A DNA stretch of 64,000 nt from Acinetobacter portensis (GTDB lineage Bacteria; Pseudomonadota; Gammaproteobacteria; Pseudomonadales; Moraxellaceae): positions 2,108,001 to 2,172,000 of the forward strand of contig NZ_CP096120.1 of NCBI RefSeq assembly GCF_023158935.1, read 5' to 3'. Position 1 is the first letter of the stretch. Every line of letters begins with the position of its first letter. The notes beneath the pieces were generated by a model that was given only the letters and a program-made list of their open reading frames with translations, made no database searches and was not told where the DNA came from. Shown here piece by piece: positions 1-8,996 of the stretch. The translations under genes and the position numbers were made by a program.

Positions 1-492
1 AATTTCTGACAGAAATAATGAACTTTTCAATATATTTTTATTGTTTAAGCGTTCTATGAATGATGCCTATCTTGCAGATTCTAGTTAATGGAAATTTATT
101 CAAATTGACTTAATTGACACCGCTTTATTTTAATTAATAGTCAATTTTTTATTTTCTCTAGAGATAATCCATTTCAAAAATTACAGGTGAAAATTGAGAA
201 AAACGGATCAACAAAATTGAGACTATTTTTTAATTTCCTCCCTATAAAGAAGCTAATTTAATTTTTTTAATCATCTAAATATTTCAAATTAATTATTTTA
301 TCATTCAGGTAATTTATATCTTTTTATCAAACGCACCATTTTTGTGCATTTATTAAGTGTTTTGAATCTAAGATTTAGTTCTTTCATTCCAAGATGTTCT
401 CTCTTCCATCATTTTTTTGCATTTAACCTCTTTGCTTTAAAGTCTTATACTCATTTTAGAACAAACATCTTCCCCAAAATGTGTAATTCAAA
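1..492. other. AT-rich non-coding region at window start
   Basis: No convincing reading frame, RNA gene or terminator hairpin is visible here. The stretch is very AT-rich with long T and A runs. It presumably holds the promoter of the transporter gene that starts at 493, but I could not identify a clear -35/-10 pair with proper spacing. Confidence 0.5.
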
Positions 493-1416
493 ATGAATTT
501 AGCTTTAACAAAAACTCAGGTCGGCAGTATTTTTGCAGTAACCGCTGCATTTCTATTTAGCACCAAAGCTATTTTTATTAAACAAGCTTATGAACTATCG
601 CCTTTGGTTGATGGCACAGTTTTAATGGCTTTAAGAATGTTAAGCGCATTACCTTTCTTTTTATTATTGGCTTGGTTTAATCGCACACATAACAAAAATA
701 TTGCAGCTAAAGATTGGGGAATTTTAGTTGTTGCAGGTTTAATTGGTTATTACCTTTCAAGCTGGCTCGATTTTGCAGGGCTTATGTATATTAGCGCCTC
801 ATTAGAACGCATTATTTTATTTTTATATCCAACGTTAACTGTTATTGCGACGAGTTTTATTTATAAAAAGCCTTTAAATGCCTATAGTATTTTTGCAATT
901 GCGCTAAGTTATGGCGGTACCGTTATTGTAATGCTACAAGAGCAAAGTAATGTGCCACATGAAGGTAATTTTTGGTTAGGTGTCAGTTTAGTTTTTGCGA
1001 GCGCGATTAGTTTTGCAGCTTATTTATTACTTACGCCACGTTTAATTCATAAATTTGGATCTTGGAACTTTAGTGGTTTAGCTTTAAGTATTGCTTGTAT
1101 TGGAATGCTAACGCACTATTGCATTGCAACACCAAATCCTATTGGTTTACTTGTTGCTCTTCCATCGAGTGTTATTTGGTATGGCATAGCCTTAGGTTTA
1201 TTGGTCACCGTATTACCCACCATACTTGTTGCTCAAAGTATTGCTCGATTAGGTGCAGCTCAAACAGCAATGATTGCTTCAATTGGTCCTATTCTTACCA
1301 TTATTTTAGCCACACTATTATTAGGTGAAACTCTAAATACCATTCAATGGTTTGGTTGTGCTTTAAATATTATTGGCGTGCTTATGATTACCTTAGCCAA
1401 GAAAAAACTTTCATAA
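493..1416 (+). CDS. EamA/DMT-family transporter
   Basis: A 307-residue polytopic inner-membrane protein with about ten hydrophobic segments arranged as two five-helix halves, the usual plan and length of EamA (drug/metabolite transporter) permeases. The first half begins with a short cytosolic N-terminus followed by a helix containing SIFAVTAAFLFSTKA; the last helix ends in a short Lys-rich tail. The family exports amino acids, metabolites or drugs; the substrate cannot be read from the sequence. It stands alone, 137 bp before an MFS gene on the same strand. No strong ribosome binding site is seen before the ATG. Family assignment is firm; function is not. Confidence 0.85.
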   Translation: MNLALTKTQVGSIFAVTAAFLFSTKAIFIKQAYELSPLVDGTVLMALRMLSALPFFLLLAWFNRTHNKNIAAKDWGILVVAGLIGYYLSSWLDFAGLMYISASLERIILFLYPTLTVIATSFIYKKPLNAYSIFAIALSYGGTVIVMLQEQSNVPHEGNFWLGVSLVFASAISFAAYLLLTPRLIHKFGSWNFSGLALSIACIGMLTHYCIATPNPIGLLVALPSSVIWYGIALGLLVTVLPTILVAQSIARLGAAQTAMIASIGPILTIILATLLLGETLNTIQWFGCALNIIGVLMITLAKKKLS

Positions 1417-1553
1417 ATACAATAATAATGAGTAACTTTATATGCCATGATGGGCAACTTAATTGAATTGGCTTTTATCTTAAATTGAGATAATTTTCGT
1501 ATTTTAATTAACGTCTTTTCATCTCACAAATAAATACGCCCAAAGGAAGTTAC

Positions 1554-2738
1554 ATGCAGCCACAAGTTGATATTAGCCAAAATAAAGCCTTACTTTGGTT
1601 GATGGCTATTGCCTGTGGACTTTGTGCAGGTGCGAACTACTACAGCCAACCTTTAATTAATTCCATACACGAATACTTTAATGCACCCATCGACCAAGTT
1701 GCATTAACTGTCACTTTTGCTCAAGTATCTTATGCACTTGGCTTACTTTTTCTTGTTCCAATTGGCGACATTGTAAATAAAACCAAACTTATTCCTTTTC
1801 TGATGTTCATGGCATCAATTGGGTTATTTTTATGTGCATTTTCAGTGAATCTTCCAATGTTATGGATAGGCACAATCATGACAGGATTATTCTCTGTAGC
1901 AGCTCAAGTGCTTATCCCATTTGCCACAATGAGTGTTGCGCCTAAAAAAATTGGTGAAGTTGTTGGCTTACTCATGAGTGGCTTATTGGTTGGTATTTTA
2001 CTTTCAACAAGCTTGGCAGGATTACTTTCAAACTTATTTAATTGGAAAGTAATTTATCTTGTAAGTGCCGTACTCATGCTCATTATTGCAGTATTACTTA
2101 CAACTCGTTTGCCTCACTTAGCTATTACTAAAATGAGCTATGGAAAAATCTTTGGCTCAATGCTGTTTTTATTGAAGAATGAGCCACGCCTAAGATATCG
2201 CTCTTTAACTGGTGGTTTTGCATTTGCATCAATGAGTGTTCTTTTTTCAACAATTGCATTATTGCTTAAATCATCATTTGGTTTATCTGACATGATGGTG
2301 GGCATGGTGACATTGGTTGGTATTTTCGGTGCACTTTCAACAAAAAGAATTGGTAAATTTGCAGATCGTGGTTATACAAAAACAATTACTTGGGCAGGTA
2401 TTTCAACTTTAGCCATAAGCTGGTTTTTCCTTTATTTCGGTCAATATTCACTTATTAGCTATATTGTTGGATTTGGACTTATAAATTTTGGATTAGTCCT
2501 TGTTCATACAGGTAATCAAAATATTATTTTCCGTTTACGTGAAGATTCTAAATCTAGAATTAACTCTATTTACATGACCATGTACTTTATTGGTGGAGCG
2601 ACTGGTTCAGCACTAGGTGTGTATGCTTGGCGACACGGCGGTTGGGAAGGAAGCTGTATTGTAGGAATTTGCTTAGTCGCTCTTTCTGCATGTTTTGCAT
2701 TTTTGGATAAGCTATTTTTAAAAAGAACTCACATTTGA
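1554..2738 (+). CDS. MFS transporter
   Basis: A 394-residue protein with about twelve hydrophobic segments and a central charged loop near residue 200, typical of a major facilitator superfamily permease of standard length. The start is supported by an AGGAAG Shine-Dalgarno sequence about six bases upstream of the ATG. A motif A-like stretch follows the second helix (PIGDIVNKTKL, around residues 76-86). Members near this group are often drug or sugar exporters, but nothing in the sequence fixes the substrate. The gene is separated by 80 bp from dusA on the same strand; no terminator was found between them. Confidence 0.85.
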   Translation: MQPQVDISQNKALLWLMAIACGLCAGANYYSQPLINSIHEYFNAPIDQVALTVTFAQVSYALGLLFLVPIGDIVNKTKLIPFLMFMASIGLFLCAFSVNLPMLWIGTIMTGLFSVAAQVLIPFATMSVAPKKIGEVVGLLMSGLLVGILLSTSLAGLLSNLFNWKVIYLVSAVLMLIIAVLLTTRLPHLAITKMSYGKIFGSMLFLLKNEPRLRYRSLTGGFAFASMSVLFSTIALLLKSSFGLSDMMVGMVTLVGIFGALSTKRIGKFADRGYTKTITWAGISTLAISWFFLYFGQYSLISYIVGFGLINFGLVLVHTGNQNIIFRLREDSKSRINSIYMTMYFIGGATGSALGVYAWRHGGWEGSCIVGICLVALSACFAFLDKLFLKRTHI

Positions 2739-2818
2739 ATATTCTCTTAATTTCAAAATTAGATTTTTTTTATAAACACCGTATAATTCGCACTCTTGTT
2801 GTTTAATTTAGGTTTCTT

Positions 2819-3826
2819 ATGTCATCAATCCAATCTTTAACGCCACGTATATCTGTAGCACCTATGATGGATTGGACAACAAAAGACTATCGTTTTTTTG
2901 CACGCCTATTTAATCCTAATATCATCATGTACACCGAAATGGTAACCACGGGTGCAATTTTATTTGGTGGTGCAAACCGACATTTGGACTACAACAACGA
3001 AGAACATCCTATTGTTTTACAACTTGGTGGTTCTAACCCTAAAGACCTAGCGACTTGTAGCAAAATGGCTCAAGACTGGGGCTATGATGAAGTGAACTTA
3101 AACGTTGGTTGCCCAAGTGACCGCGTACAAAACAATAAAATCGGGGCATGCTTAATGGCAGAGCCCGACCTTGTTGCAGAATGTATTGCTGAAATGCGTA
3201 ATGCAGTTGATATTCCTGTTACGGTAAAACACCGTATTGGAATCGATAACATGCAATCCTATGAAGAAATGTTGCACTTTGTCGATACTGTTGCAAAAAC
3301 AGGATGCGACAATTTTATTGTTCATGCGCGTATCGCACTACTACAAGGTTTATCACCAAAAGAAAACCGTGATGTTCCACCTTTGCGCTATGAAGATGTT
3401 TATCGTTTAAAACAAGATCGTCCTCATTTGCTTATTGAACTTAACGGCGGGGTTAAAACTTTTGCCGAAACTCAAGAACATTTAAAACATGTAGATGGCG
3501 TGATGATTGGTCGTGAGGCTTATCACAATCCATATTTATTGGCTGAATTAGGTCAATTGTGGAATTTAGATATGCCTAATCGTTTTGAAATTATGGATCA
3601 AATGATGCCTTATATTGCAAAACGTATGGAAGAAGGCGCACCTCTTTCAATTATCACCCGTCATATTTTGGGGTTATTCCAAAACTTACCGGGCGCACGT
3701 AAATGGCGTCAGTCTTTAAGCGGTGGTAATGCAAAAACCTTTGCCGATGTTGAAAATGCAATTGCCAATATTAAAGAAGCAATGCAACGTACTGAAGAAT
3801 ACATTCAAAATAAACAGGCAGAATAA
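2819..3826 (+). CDS. dusA: tRNA-dihydrouridine(20/20a) synthase DusA
   Basis: The flavoenzyme reduces uridines 20/20a in the D-loop of tRNA using NADPH and FMN. The 335-residue protein opens with SVAPMMDWTTKDYRFF and YTEMVTTGAIL, signatures of the DusA branch rather than DusB or DusC. The FMN-barrel segments LNVGCPSDRVQ (with the catalytic Cys, near residue 100) and ELNGGVKTF follow, and then the C-terminal helical tRNA-binding domain. Length matches the family. A strong bidirectional terminator lies just after the stop codon. Confidence in the DusA subfamily is high because the N-terminal signature is well preserved. Confidence 0.95.
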   Translation: MSSIQSLTPRISVAPMMDWTTKDYRFFARLFNPNIIMYTEMVTTGAILFGGANRHLDYNNEEHPIVLQLGGSNPKDLATCSKMAQDWGYDEVNLNVGCPSDRVQNNKIGACLMAEPDLVAECIAEMRNAVDIPVTVKHRIGIDNMQSYEEMLHFVDTVAKTGCDNFIVHARIALLQGLSPKENRDVPPLRYEDVYRLKQDRPHLLIELNGGVKTFAETQEHLKHVDGVMIGREAYHNPYLLAELGQLWNLDMPNRFEIMDQMMPYIAKRMEEGAPLSIITRHILGLFQNLPGARKWRQSLSGGNAKTFADVENAIANIKEAMQRTEEYIQNKQAE

Positions 3827-3850
3827 TTCATTATCTTGTCTAGTAAATAA

Positions 3851-3884
3851 AAAGTGGATAAGTTTGAACTTATCCACTTTTTTT
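3851..3884. terminator. Bidirectional terminator between dusA and the convergent lipoprotein gene
   Basis: A hairpin with arms AAAGTGGATAAG and CTTATCCACTTT (3851-3862 and 3869-3880) is followed by a T run on the plus strand and preceded by an A run, so it can end transcripts from both sides. Confidence 0.9.
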
Positions 3885-3901
3885 AAACTTTAAAACTAAA
3901 C

Positions 3902-4330
3902 TTATTGATAACCATCTTCTGAACGGTCTACTTCAATACGATATAAACGTGTACCTTGTTTTGCATAAATTAAACGACCCGTATTTTTATAATAAGTTTG
4001 GGTACGATATGTGTCTTGTGAAAATGCGCCAGCAACAGGAATCCAAGCTTTACCTGTTTGATAAGAACGTGAATCTGATGGCATACCCACTAAATCTTCA
4101 ACTTGGCGTTTTGACATACCAATTTTTAGTTTTGAAAATTTAGTACCAGCAGCACTCCCTACAATCTCACCAGTATAACTACCATCTGTTGATACTACTT
4201 TTTGCGTACTAGAAGATGATTTTTGCGTAGCAGGTTGTGCTTTAGACGTTGAATTTTGCTGTGTTGTTGGCATAGATGAACATGCTGTTAACACTATTCC
4301 TACACCCAAAGCTAAAATCGCTTTATACAT
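3902..4330 (-). CDS. Small lipoprotein with BamE/SmpA-like fold
   Basis: A 142-residue protein with a lipoprotein signal: hydrophobic N-terminus, then the lipobox LTAC with Cys16. A Ser/Thr/Gln-rich linker (about residues 18-50) precedes a compact domain whose KLKIGMSKRQVEDLVGMP segment resembles the opening helix of BamE/SmpA-like domains. It is probably anchored in the outer membrane. True BamE is shorter and part of the Bam complex; this one carries an extra linker and a different C-terminus, so I do not call it bamE. An IS has inserted about 143 bp upstream of its start, in or near its promoter region. Confidence 0.75.
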   Translation of the reverse strand: MYKAILALGVGIVLTACSSMPTTQQNSTSKAQPATQKSSSSTQKVVSTDGSYTGEIVGSAAGTKFSKLKIGMSKRQVEDLVGMPSDSRSYQTGKAWIPVAGAFSQDTYRTQTYYKNTGRLIYAKQGTRLYRIEVDRSEDGYQ

Positions 4331-4473
4331 TTCAATTACCCCTAAATAATATTTTTTAATAAGAATTAATCAATAACTTTTACTTGATAATTCAACTATT
4401 ATTTAGGCATGTAACATAATAATCCTCAATGGTTTTATGTGCCATTTAGCATTATTTTTCATGTATTTAATTA

Positions 4474-5330
4474 GGGTCTGTTGACATTTTCTGTTCAAAA
4501 AAATAGCGAGAAAGTAAAATTTAATCGCCAAACCAAATTTACTTCTCGCTATGCCTCGTACAATGCTGAATGATCAACACTGGTCTAAGTTACTTTCTAT
4601 TTTCCGAAATTTTGATATCTATTTCAAATCTAATTTGAGAAATTTTGTCGAAGCAATACTTTATAGAATAAGAACAGGCTGCCCATGGCGTGATTTGCCT
4701 AAAGAATTTGGTTCGTATAACTCAATCTTTAAAAAATATAATCGTTGGTGTAAAAATGATAAGTTAATGAAAATATTTAAATTAATTTCTTCAAATGCTG
4801 ATATGGAATGGGTTTTTATTGATGGTAGTCATGTTCGGGCACACCAACATTCTGCTGGAATAAAAGATCAGGATATTTCTAAAAGCATTGGTGGAAATAG
4901 TTCTAAAATACACTTAGCTGTTGATGCGGATGGCAATCCAATCGAAATTATTATCTCCGATGGAACGATACATGATGTCAAGATTGCTCCCAAAATGATT
5001 GAAAAACTTGATTTGAGCGAAACGGAAGTATGTTGTGCAGACAAAGGATATGACTCTGAATCATTAAGAGAACAAATATCTGCGAAAAAAACTAAAGCGA
5101 ATATTCCAAGAAAAGCAAATACTCAGTCAAATAATGATCATATGGATTGGCATTTCTATAAAATCAGACACTTAGTTGAGAATGCATTTTGTAGGTTAAA
5201 GCAGTTCAGAGGAATAGCAACACGATATGATAAGCTAAAGTGTAGCTATGAGGGGGCAGTTGCATTAGCTTGTATATTTATTTGGCTACCTTTATCGGGT
5301 AAATTCTATACTTGAAATGTCAACAGACCC
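4474..5330 (+). mobile_element. Intact IS5-family insertion sequence
   Basis: The element is 857 bp long and bounded by perfect 16-bp terminal inverted repeats, GGGTCTGTTGACATTT at 4474-4489 and its complement at 5315-5330. It is flanked by a 2-bp TA duplication (4472-4473 and 5331-5332). It contains one full-length transposase gene and nothing else. The ends, size and short target duplication fit the IS427-like subgroup of IS5. The perfect ends and open frame suggest recent, active insertion into the gap between tcdA and the lipoprotein gene. Confidence 0.93.
4551..5315 (+). CDS. IS5-family transposase (DDE)
   Basis: The 254-residue transposase of the surrounding IS. Residues 1-80 form the N-terminal DUF4096-like DNA-binding part, with the CPWRDLP motif at about 44-50. 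The RNase-H-like catalytic core follows, with D91 (FIDGSHV), D164 (ADKGYD) and E210 (HLVENAFCRLKQFR). All three acidic residues are present and the frame is continuous, whereas many relatives split this protein over two overlapping frames joined by frameshifting. The stop codon lies at the inner edge of the right inverted repeat. Confidence 0.93.
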   Translation: MPRTMLNDQHWSKLLSIFRNFDIYFKSNLRNFVEAILYRIRTGCPWRDLPKEFGSYNSIFKKYNRWCKNDKLMKIFKLISSNADMEWVFIDGSHVRAHQHSAGIKDQDISKSIGGNSSKIHLAVDADGNPIEIIISDGTIHDVKIAPKMIEKLDLSETEVCCADKGYDSESLREQISAKKTKANIPRKANTQSNNDHMDWHFYKIRHLVENAFCRLKQFRGIATRYDKLKCSYEGAVALACIFIWLPLSGKFYT

Positions 5331-5380
5331 TAATACTTACACAATGTTTTTTACAAAAAATTTTAAAATTATTTAATTAA

Positions 5381-5407
5381 AAAATCGAAGCTTATTACTT
5401 CGATTTT
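5381..5407 (-). terminator. tcdA terminator overlapping the stop codon
   Basis: Perfect 10-bp stem AAAATCGAAG / CTTCGATTTT at 5381-5390 and 5398-5407, seven-base loop, followed on the minus strand by a T-rich run. The last codons of tcdA form one arm. Confidence 0.85.
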
Positions 5408-6162
5408 TTTTGATCTAGTTTTTTCAGAACTTCCGCAACAGCAATCATTGCAAAACTTGAAGTTACAACAACAGCAGAACCATAACCACCACAGCGTAAT
5501 CCTGCACTTGGGCATACATCAGCACTCGAAAATGGATTATCAATAGAGTAAACGCAAGTTATACCAAATTTCTCTTTTGGCTTTTTACAAATACCTTTAC
5601 TACGTAATTGAGTACGCAATTTTGCAAGCATTGGGTCTTGTTCAGTTTTAGATAAATCTGCAACTCTAATTTTTAAAGGATCAAGTTTTCCACCTGCCCC
5701 ACCAGACACTATTAGTGGAATTTTATTAAAACGACAATGAAGCATTAAAGCCAATTTTGCTTTTACATCATCAATGCAATCTAAAATTAAATCTGGTGTA
5801 TTTTTTAAAATTTCTTTTATATTTTCAGGTGTTAAGTAATCATCAATTAAATTAATTTTAATTCTAGGATTAATCAAACGACAACGCTCTGCCATCACTT
5901 CAATTTTTTCATGTCCTAAAGTAGATGTCATCGCAGGTAATTGACGATTAATATTTGATGCAGCAACCACATCCATATCAACCAAAGTAAGTTCGCCAAT
6001 TCCTGTTCTTGCCAAAGCCTCAACAGCCCACGACCCTACCCCACCAATTCCAATGACCATCACATGACTTTTTTCATAATGATTAAAGGAATCATCGCCA
6101 TAAATTTTGGCTACACCAGCAAAACGGCGATCGTATTCATCATCTTGGAGAAGTTCAGTCAT
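5395..6162 (-). CDS. tcdA: tRNA threonylcarbamoyladenosine dehydratase TcdA (CsdL)
   Basis: An E1-like (ThiF/MoeB superfamily) ATPase that converts t6A37 of tRNA to the cyclic form ct6A. The 255-residue protein carries the nucleotide-binding motif VIGIGGVGSWAVEALAR near residue 38 and the DMDVVAASNINRQ segment that binds ATP, as in E. coli TcdA. The C-terminal part, with Cys-containing GITCVYS and CPSAGLRCGGYGS, is also characteristic. The gene is last in a minus-strand group with tatD and two lipoproteins, and its terminator overlaps its stop codon. No csdA/csdE partner genes are adjacent. Confidence 0.93.
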   Translation of the reverse strand: MTELLQDDEYDRRFAGVAKIYGDDSFNHYEKSHVMVIGIGGVGSWAVEALARTGIGELTLVDMDVVAASNINRQLPAMTSTLGHEKIEVMAERCRLINPRIKINLIDDYLTPENIKEILKNTPDLILDCIDDVKAKLALMLHCRFNKIPLIVSGGAGGKLDPLKIRVADLSKTEQDPMLAKLRTQLRSKGICKKPKEKFGITCVYSIDNPFSSADVCPSAGLRCGGYGSAVVVTSSFAMIAVAEVLKKLDQKKSK

Positions 6163-6262
6163 TGCGCTATAAAATCTAAATTTAAACTGTGCTTATTTTA
6201 CTGTGTTTCGTATCTTTCGTCTTGCTTATCGACTTCAATTTCTTTACAGAACATTGACTAAA

Positions 6263-7084
6263 TTATGCTGTAAGGTTCAAGGCTTGAAATGAATTCTGCC
6301 AAAGCTGTTCTGCTAACTTTTCTTTATCTACATTTAAAGTTTGTGCCAAACCATCTAAAACATAAGGTAAATTCACAGGCGTATTTCTTGTTTTAGTACC
6401 ATTAGATGCTTGGCAACATAGCGGTGTCATGTCAGGACAATCTGTTTCTAGTACAAGATTTTCCATGCCAATTGCATGCACAACTTGGTGTATTTTTTTT
6501 GCGTTAGGATTGGTAATTTGGCCTGTAACACCTATTTTAAAACCTAATTTAACGAAGGCTTTTGCTTCTTCTACACCACCACTAAATGCATGAGCAATAC
6601 CACCATTTTTAAAGTGTTGATGCTTCAAAATAGCCAAAACATCAGCATGAGATTTTCGAATATGCAACAAAATAGGTTTATCAAATTGCTGTGCTAAATC
6701 GATTTGAGCTGTAAAAAAATCTTTTTGTTTTTGATAAATTTCAGGCACTTTATGTTGCTTTAAAAAAGTATCTAAACCAATTTCCCCTATCGCTACACAA
6801 TTTTCCATTTTCAATAATTGCGCTAAGGAATCTAAATGCTGAACTTGATGATCTTCAATATAAAAAGGATGTAAGCCTGGCGCAAAATGGCTTTGAGGAG
6901 ATAATTCCAAGCCATTTAAAAAGTGATGTGTTTTGAGTAAATCATGAAATCTAGATTCTAAAAAACCAATCAAAATTAAATGTTCTACATCACGGCTTTT
7001 TGCTGCATATGCAAGTTGCTCCCGATCTTCATCAAAGTCAGGCACATCAAAATGCGTATGCGTATCAAAAAGCCGAATGCTCAT
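6263..7084 (-). CDS. tatD: TatD-family metal-dependent deoxyribonuclease
   Basis: A 273-residue TIM-barrel hydrolase of the TatD family. The metal-binding motif DTHTH (H9, H11) is at the N-terminus, and the GEIGLD motif, the LLHIRKSHAD histidine and the VLETDCPD motif near the end are all present. Members are 3'-5' exonucleases or DNases acting in the cytosol. The ATG lies only 3 bp after the stop of the lipoprotein gene upstream, so the two are almost certainly co-transcribed. Which of the several TatD paralogues (TatD, YcfH, YjjV type) it matches is uncertain. Confidence 0.85.
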   Translation of the reverse strand: MSIRLFDTHTHFDVPDFDEDREQLAYAAKSRDVEHLILIGFLESRFHDLLKTHHFLNGLELSPQSHFAPGLHPFYIEDHQVQHLDSLAQLLKMENCVAIGEIGLDTFLKQHKVPEIYQKQKDFFTAQIDLAQQFDKPILLHIRKSHADVLAILKHQHFKNGGIAHAFSGGVEEAKAFVKLGFKIGVTGQITNPNAKKIHQVVHAIGMENLVLETDCPDMTPLCCQASNGTKTRNTPVNLPYVLDGLAQTLNVDKEKLAEQLWQNSFQALNLTA

Positions 7085-7087
7085 ATT

Positions 7088-8035
7088 TTATTTCATTGCT
7101 TTAGCCGCAACGTCACTCGCTGCATTTGAAACTTTAGCCGATTCAGGTAAATATTTGGCTTGAATAATGCCATTGAGTTGATCGTATGGAATGACTAAGC
7201 GTGGCAATCCCACAACATAAGGACCAATTTCATATTCACTATATTGTAAAATTAAGCCTTTTTTACCTAAGTTGAAATTATCAGATAATTTAAACTTCCA
7301 AGCTTGCTCATATTCATCAATATTGGTTGCAATTTCAGACTCTACAATCCACGCTTTGAATGCTTCATACGCTTTTGCATCAAGCTGTTCCAGTTTATCT
7401 TTCTCAACAATATCACTTAAAGTTACTTGTTTTTGGGTGTCCAAATCAAAATTAAAATACGTTTGAGATGAAGATCCGTGCGCTCCGCCCAAGTAATTAC
7501 TGCTATTCAGTACAACTGTTACTAAAGAACCATCAGAATTCAAAATTTTAGGCTTAATCATTAAGCTAATACTATGATTTGCACTTAAAGCTTTAATTTC
7601 AGCATCTAAATCTAAAAAGGCTTTTGTATAAGGTGCAACTTTTTCCTCAAGCGCCATTTTAGGAGTTTTAACATCTTTCACGCTTAATGCCGAACTTGCT
7701 TCAACAGCAGATGCACTATTTTCTTGATGATCTTCATTTGGTGCAAGCGTTACAACTTCTTTTAAAATCTCTAAAATCTTTTGATCAATCACTTGATCAA
7801 TAAACTTTTGATTACTACTCAAACGCTCAATGTCAAGCTCAGGACAGTTTTTGTCTTTGCATTCAGGTAAGTTTAAAGACAGCTTTTCTCTATCGCCCAC
7901 AAGTTCAATTTTTTGTTGATCTACTTGAGTTTGTTGAGAATCTTCTTGTTTTTCCGTTTGCTTTGGTTGACACGCACCTAATGAAATTGCGATTGCCAAC
8001 GTACTCATAACGAATATAGTTTTGTTTTTTAACAT
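7088..8035 (-). CDS. DUF3298/RsiV-like lipoprotein
   Basis: A 315-residue predicted lipoprotein: a signal segment ends in the lipobox SLGAC (Cys22), followed by a Gln/Lys-rich spacer. The C-terminal half contains LNSSNYLGGAHGSSSQTYFNFD and VTLSDIV, matching the DUF3298 (RsiV-like, PdaC-associated) domain whose GGAHG turn is diagnostic. The role in Gram-negative bacteria is unknown. Cysteines in CKDKNCPELD may form a disulfide. It lies 66 bp downstream of a second lipoprotein with a matching C-E/D-N-K-N-C motif, so the two look like diverged paralogues, and only 3 bp before tatD. Confidence 0.8.
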   Translation of the reverse strand: MLKNKTIFVMSTLAIAISLGACQPKQTEKQEDSQQTQVDQQKIELVGDREKLSLNLPECKDKNCPELDIERLSSNQKFIDQVIDQKILEILKEVVTLAPNEDHQENSASAVEASSALSVKDVKTPKMALEEKVAPYTKAFLDLDAEIKALSANHSISLMIKPKILNSDGSLVTVVLNSSNYLGGAHGSSSQTYFNFDLDTQKQVTLSDIVEKDKLEQLDAKAYEAFKAWIVESEIATNIDEYEQAWKFKLSDNFNLGKKGLILQYSEYEIGPYVVGLPRLVIPYDQLNGIIQAKYLPESAKVSNAASDVAAKAMK

Positions 8036-8101
8036 TGAGTAAACCTACTTTTTATCTTTCAATTATTTAATGCAATATCAAATAATTATTCATACCTGAA
8101 A

Positions 8102-8911
8102 CTAAAACATATTTTCATAGATTACAGGTTTTACAACTTGTTGAGTTTGTGCTTTAGTTAAGTAAATATCAAGTTGTTGTGCATCTTTAACAATTTCATT
8201 TGTTCTAAAGTGTAAACCAAGACCTTCATGATCAAAGAACCAATCCGCTTGCCCCCATAACAGCTTTTTAGGCGCTATTTCTTTAACAGATGGAATTTGT
8301 TTTTCTAGCCATTCTTGATACGCTTTTTGCACAAAATCATTCATATTGACTTGCTGTTTTGCATCAATAACATCTAATATTTTAAGTGCTTTTTGTTGTT
8401 TTCGATCTGCTGCAAAAAAGTAATAACGTTCAGTAGTATTTACACCGTCTTGCTTTGAGTCTAAACCTATTTGCAACAGAAGATACTGATTTCGTTGATA
8501 CGCCATGCGTGTATACACAGTCAACTCATACGCTTTATTAGTTTTTTCTTCGGCTTGCCATGCATCCGATTTTTTTACATAAGCATTAATAGCTTGCTGT
8601 AAATTCATGTTTTGATTTAAACCAATTTGATCTTGAATGACCGTGGCTTGATTCTTTTCAATCCATGAATTCAACCAAGTGTCTTGGGTTTGAATGGTTT
8701 GAATATCGACATCTATACAGTTTTTATTTTCACAAAATGGTAAGGCAAAATTGGCACTTTGTTGTTTAATATTTAAATATGGCAATATATCTGGATTCGA
8801 TGAATGCGCAGATTCATTTTGTTCTTGGTCTGTTTTTTCAGACGATGAGTCACATGCACTTAAAGCTAAACTAGTTGCAATAATCGTTACCAATAAAAGC
8901 TTTTTATACAT
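8102..8911 (-). CDS. Lipoprotein, diverged relative of the DUF3298 neighbour
   Basis: A 269-residue predicted lipoprotein with lipobox ALSAC (Cys20) after a hydrophobic signal. Like the next gene downstream, it has a Ser/Glu-rich spacer, then a motif (LPFCENKNCIDVDIQ) that parallels LPECKDKNCPELDIE in that protein. The GGAHG turn of DUF3298 is absent, so the assignment rests on the shared front part and overall layout. It is first of a minus-strand group leading through the paralogue to tatD and probably tcdA. Function is unknown. Confidence 0.75.
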   Translation of the reverse strand: MYKKLLLVTIIATSLALSACDSSSEKTDQEQNESAHSSNPDILPYLNIKQQSANFALPFCENKNCIDVDIQTIQTQDTWLNSWIEKNQATVIQDQIGLNQNMNLQQAINAYVKKSDAWQAEEKTNKAYELTVYTRMAYQRNQYLLLQIGLDSKQDGVNTTERYYFFAADRKQQKALKILDVIDAKQQVNMNDFVQKAYQEWLEKQIPSVKEIAPKKLLWGQADWFFDHEGLGLHFRTNEIVKDAQQLDIYLTKAQTQQVVKPVIYENMF

Positions 8912-8954
8912 CTAAACTTCTCTTCTTTATTTTAAAAATCACGTTACATAATAA

Positions 8955-8977
8955 AACAGCTTCCATTGGAAGCTGTT
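8955..8977 (-). terminator. prfC terminator
   Basis: Hairpin arms AACAGCTTCC and GGAAGCTGTT with a three-base loop; the minus strand continues into TTATT. It separates prfC from the lipoprotein group. Confidence 0.75.
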
Positions 8978-8996
8978 CATTTTTCATATCAAAATA

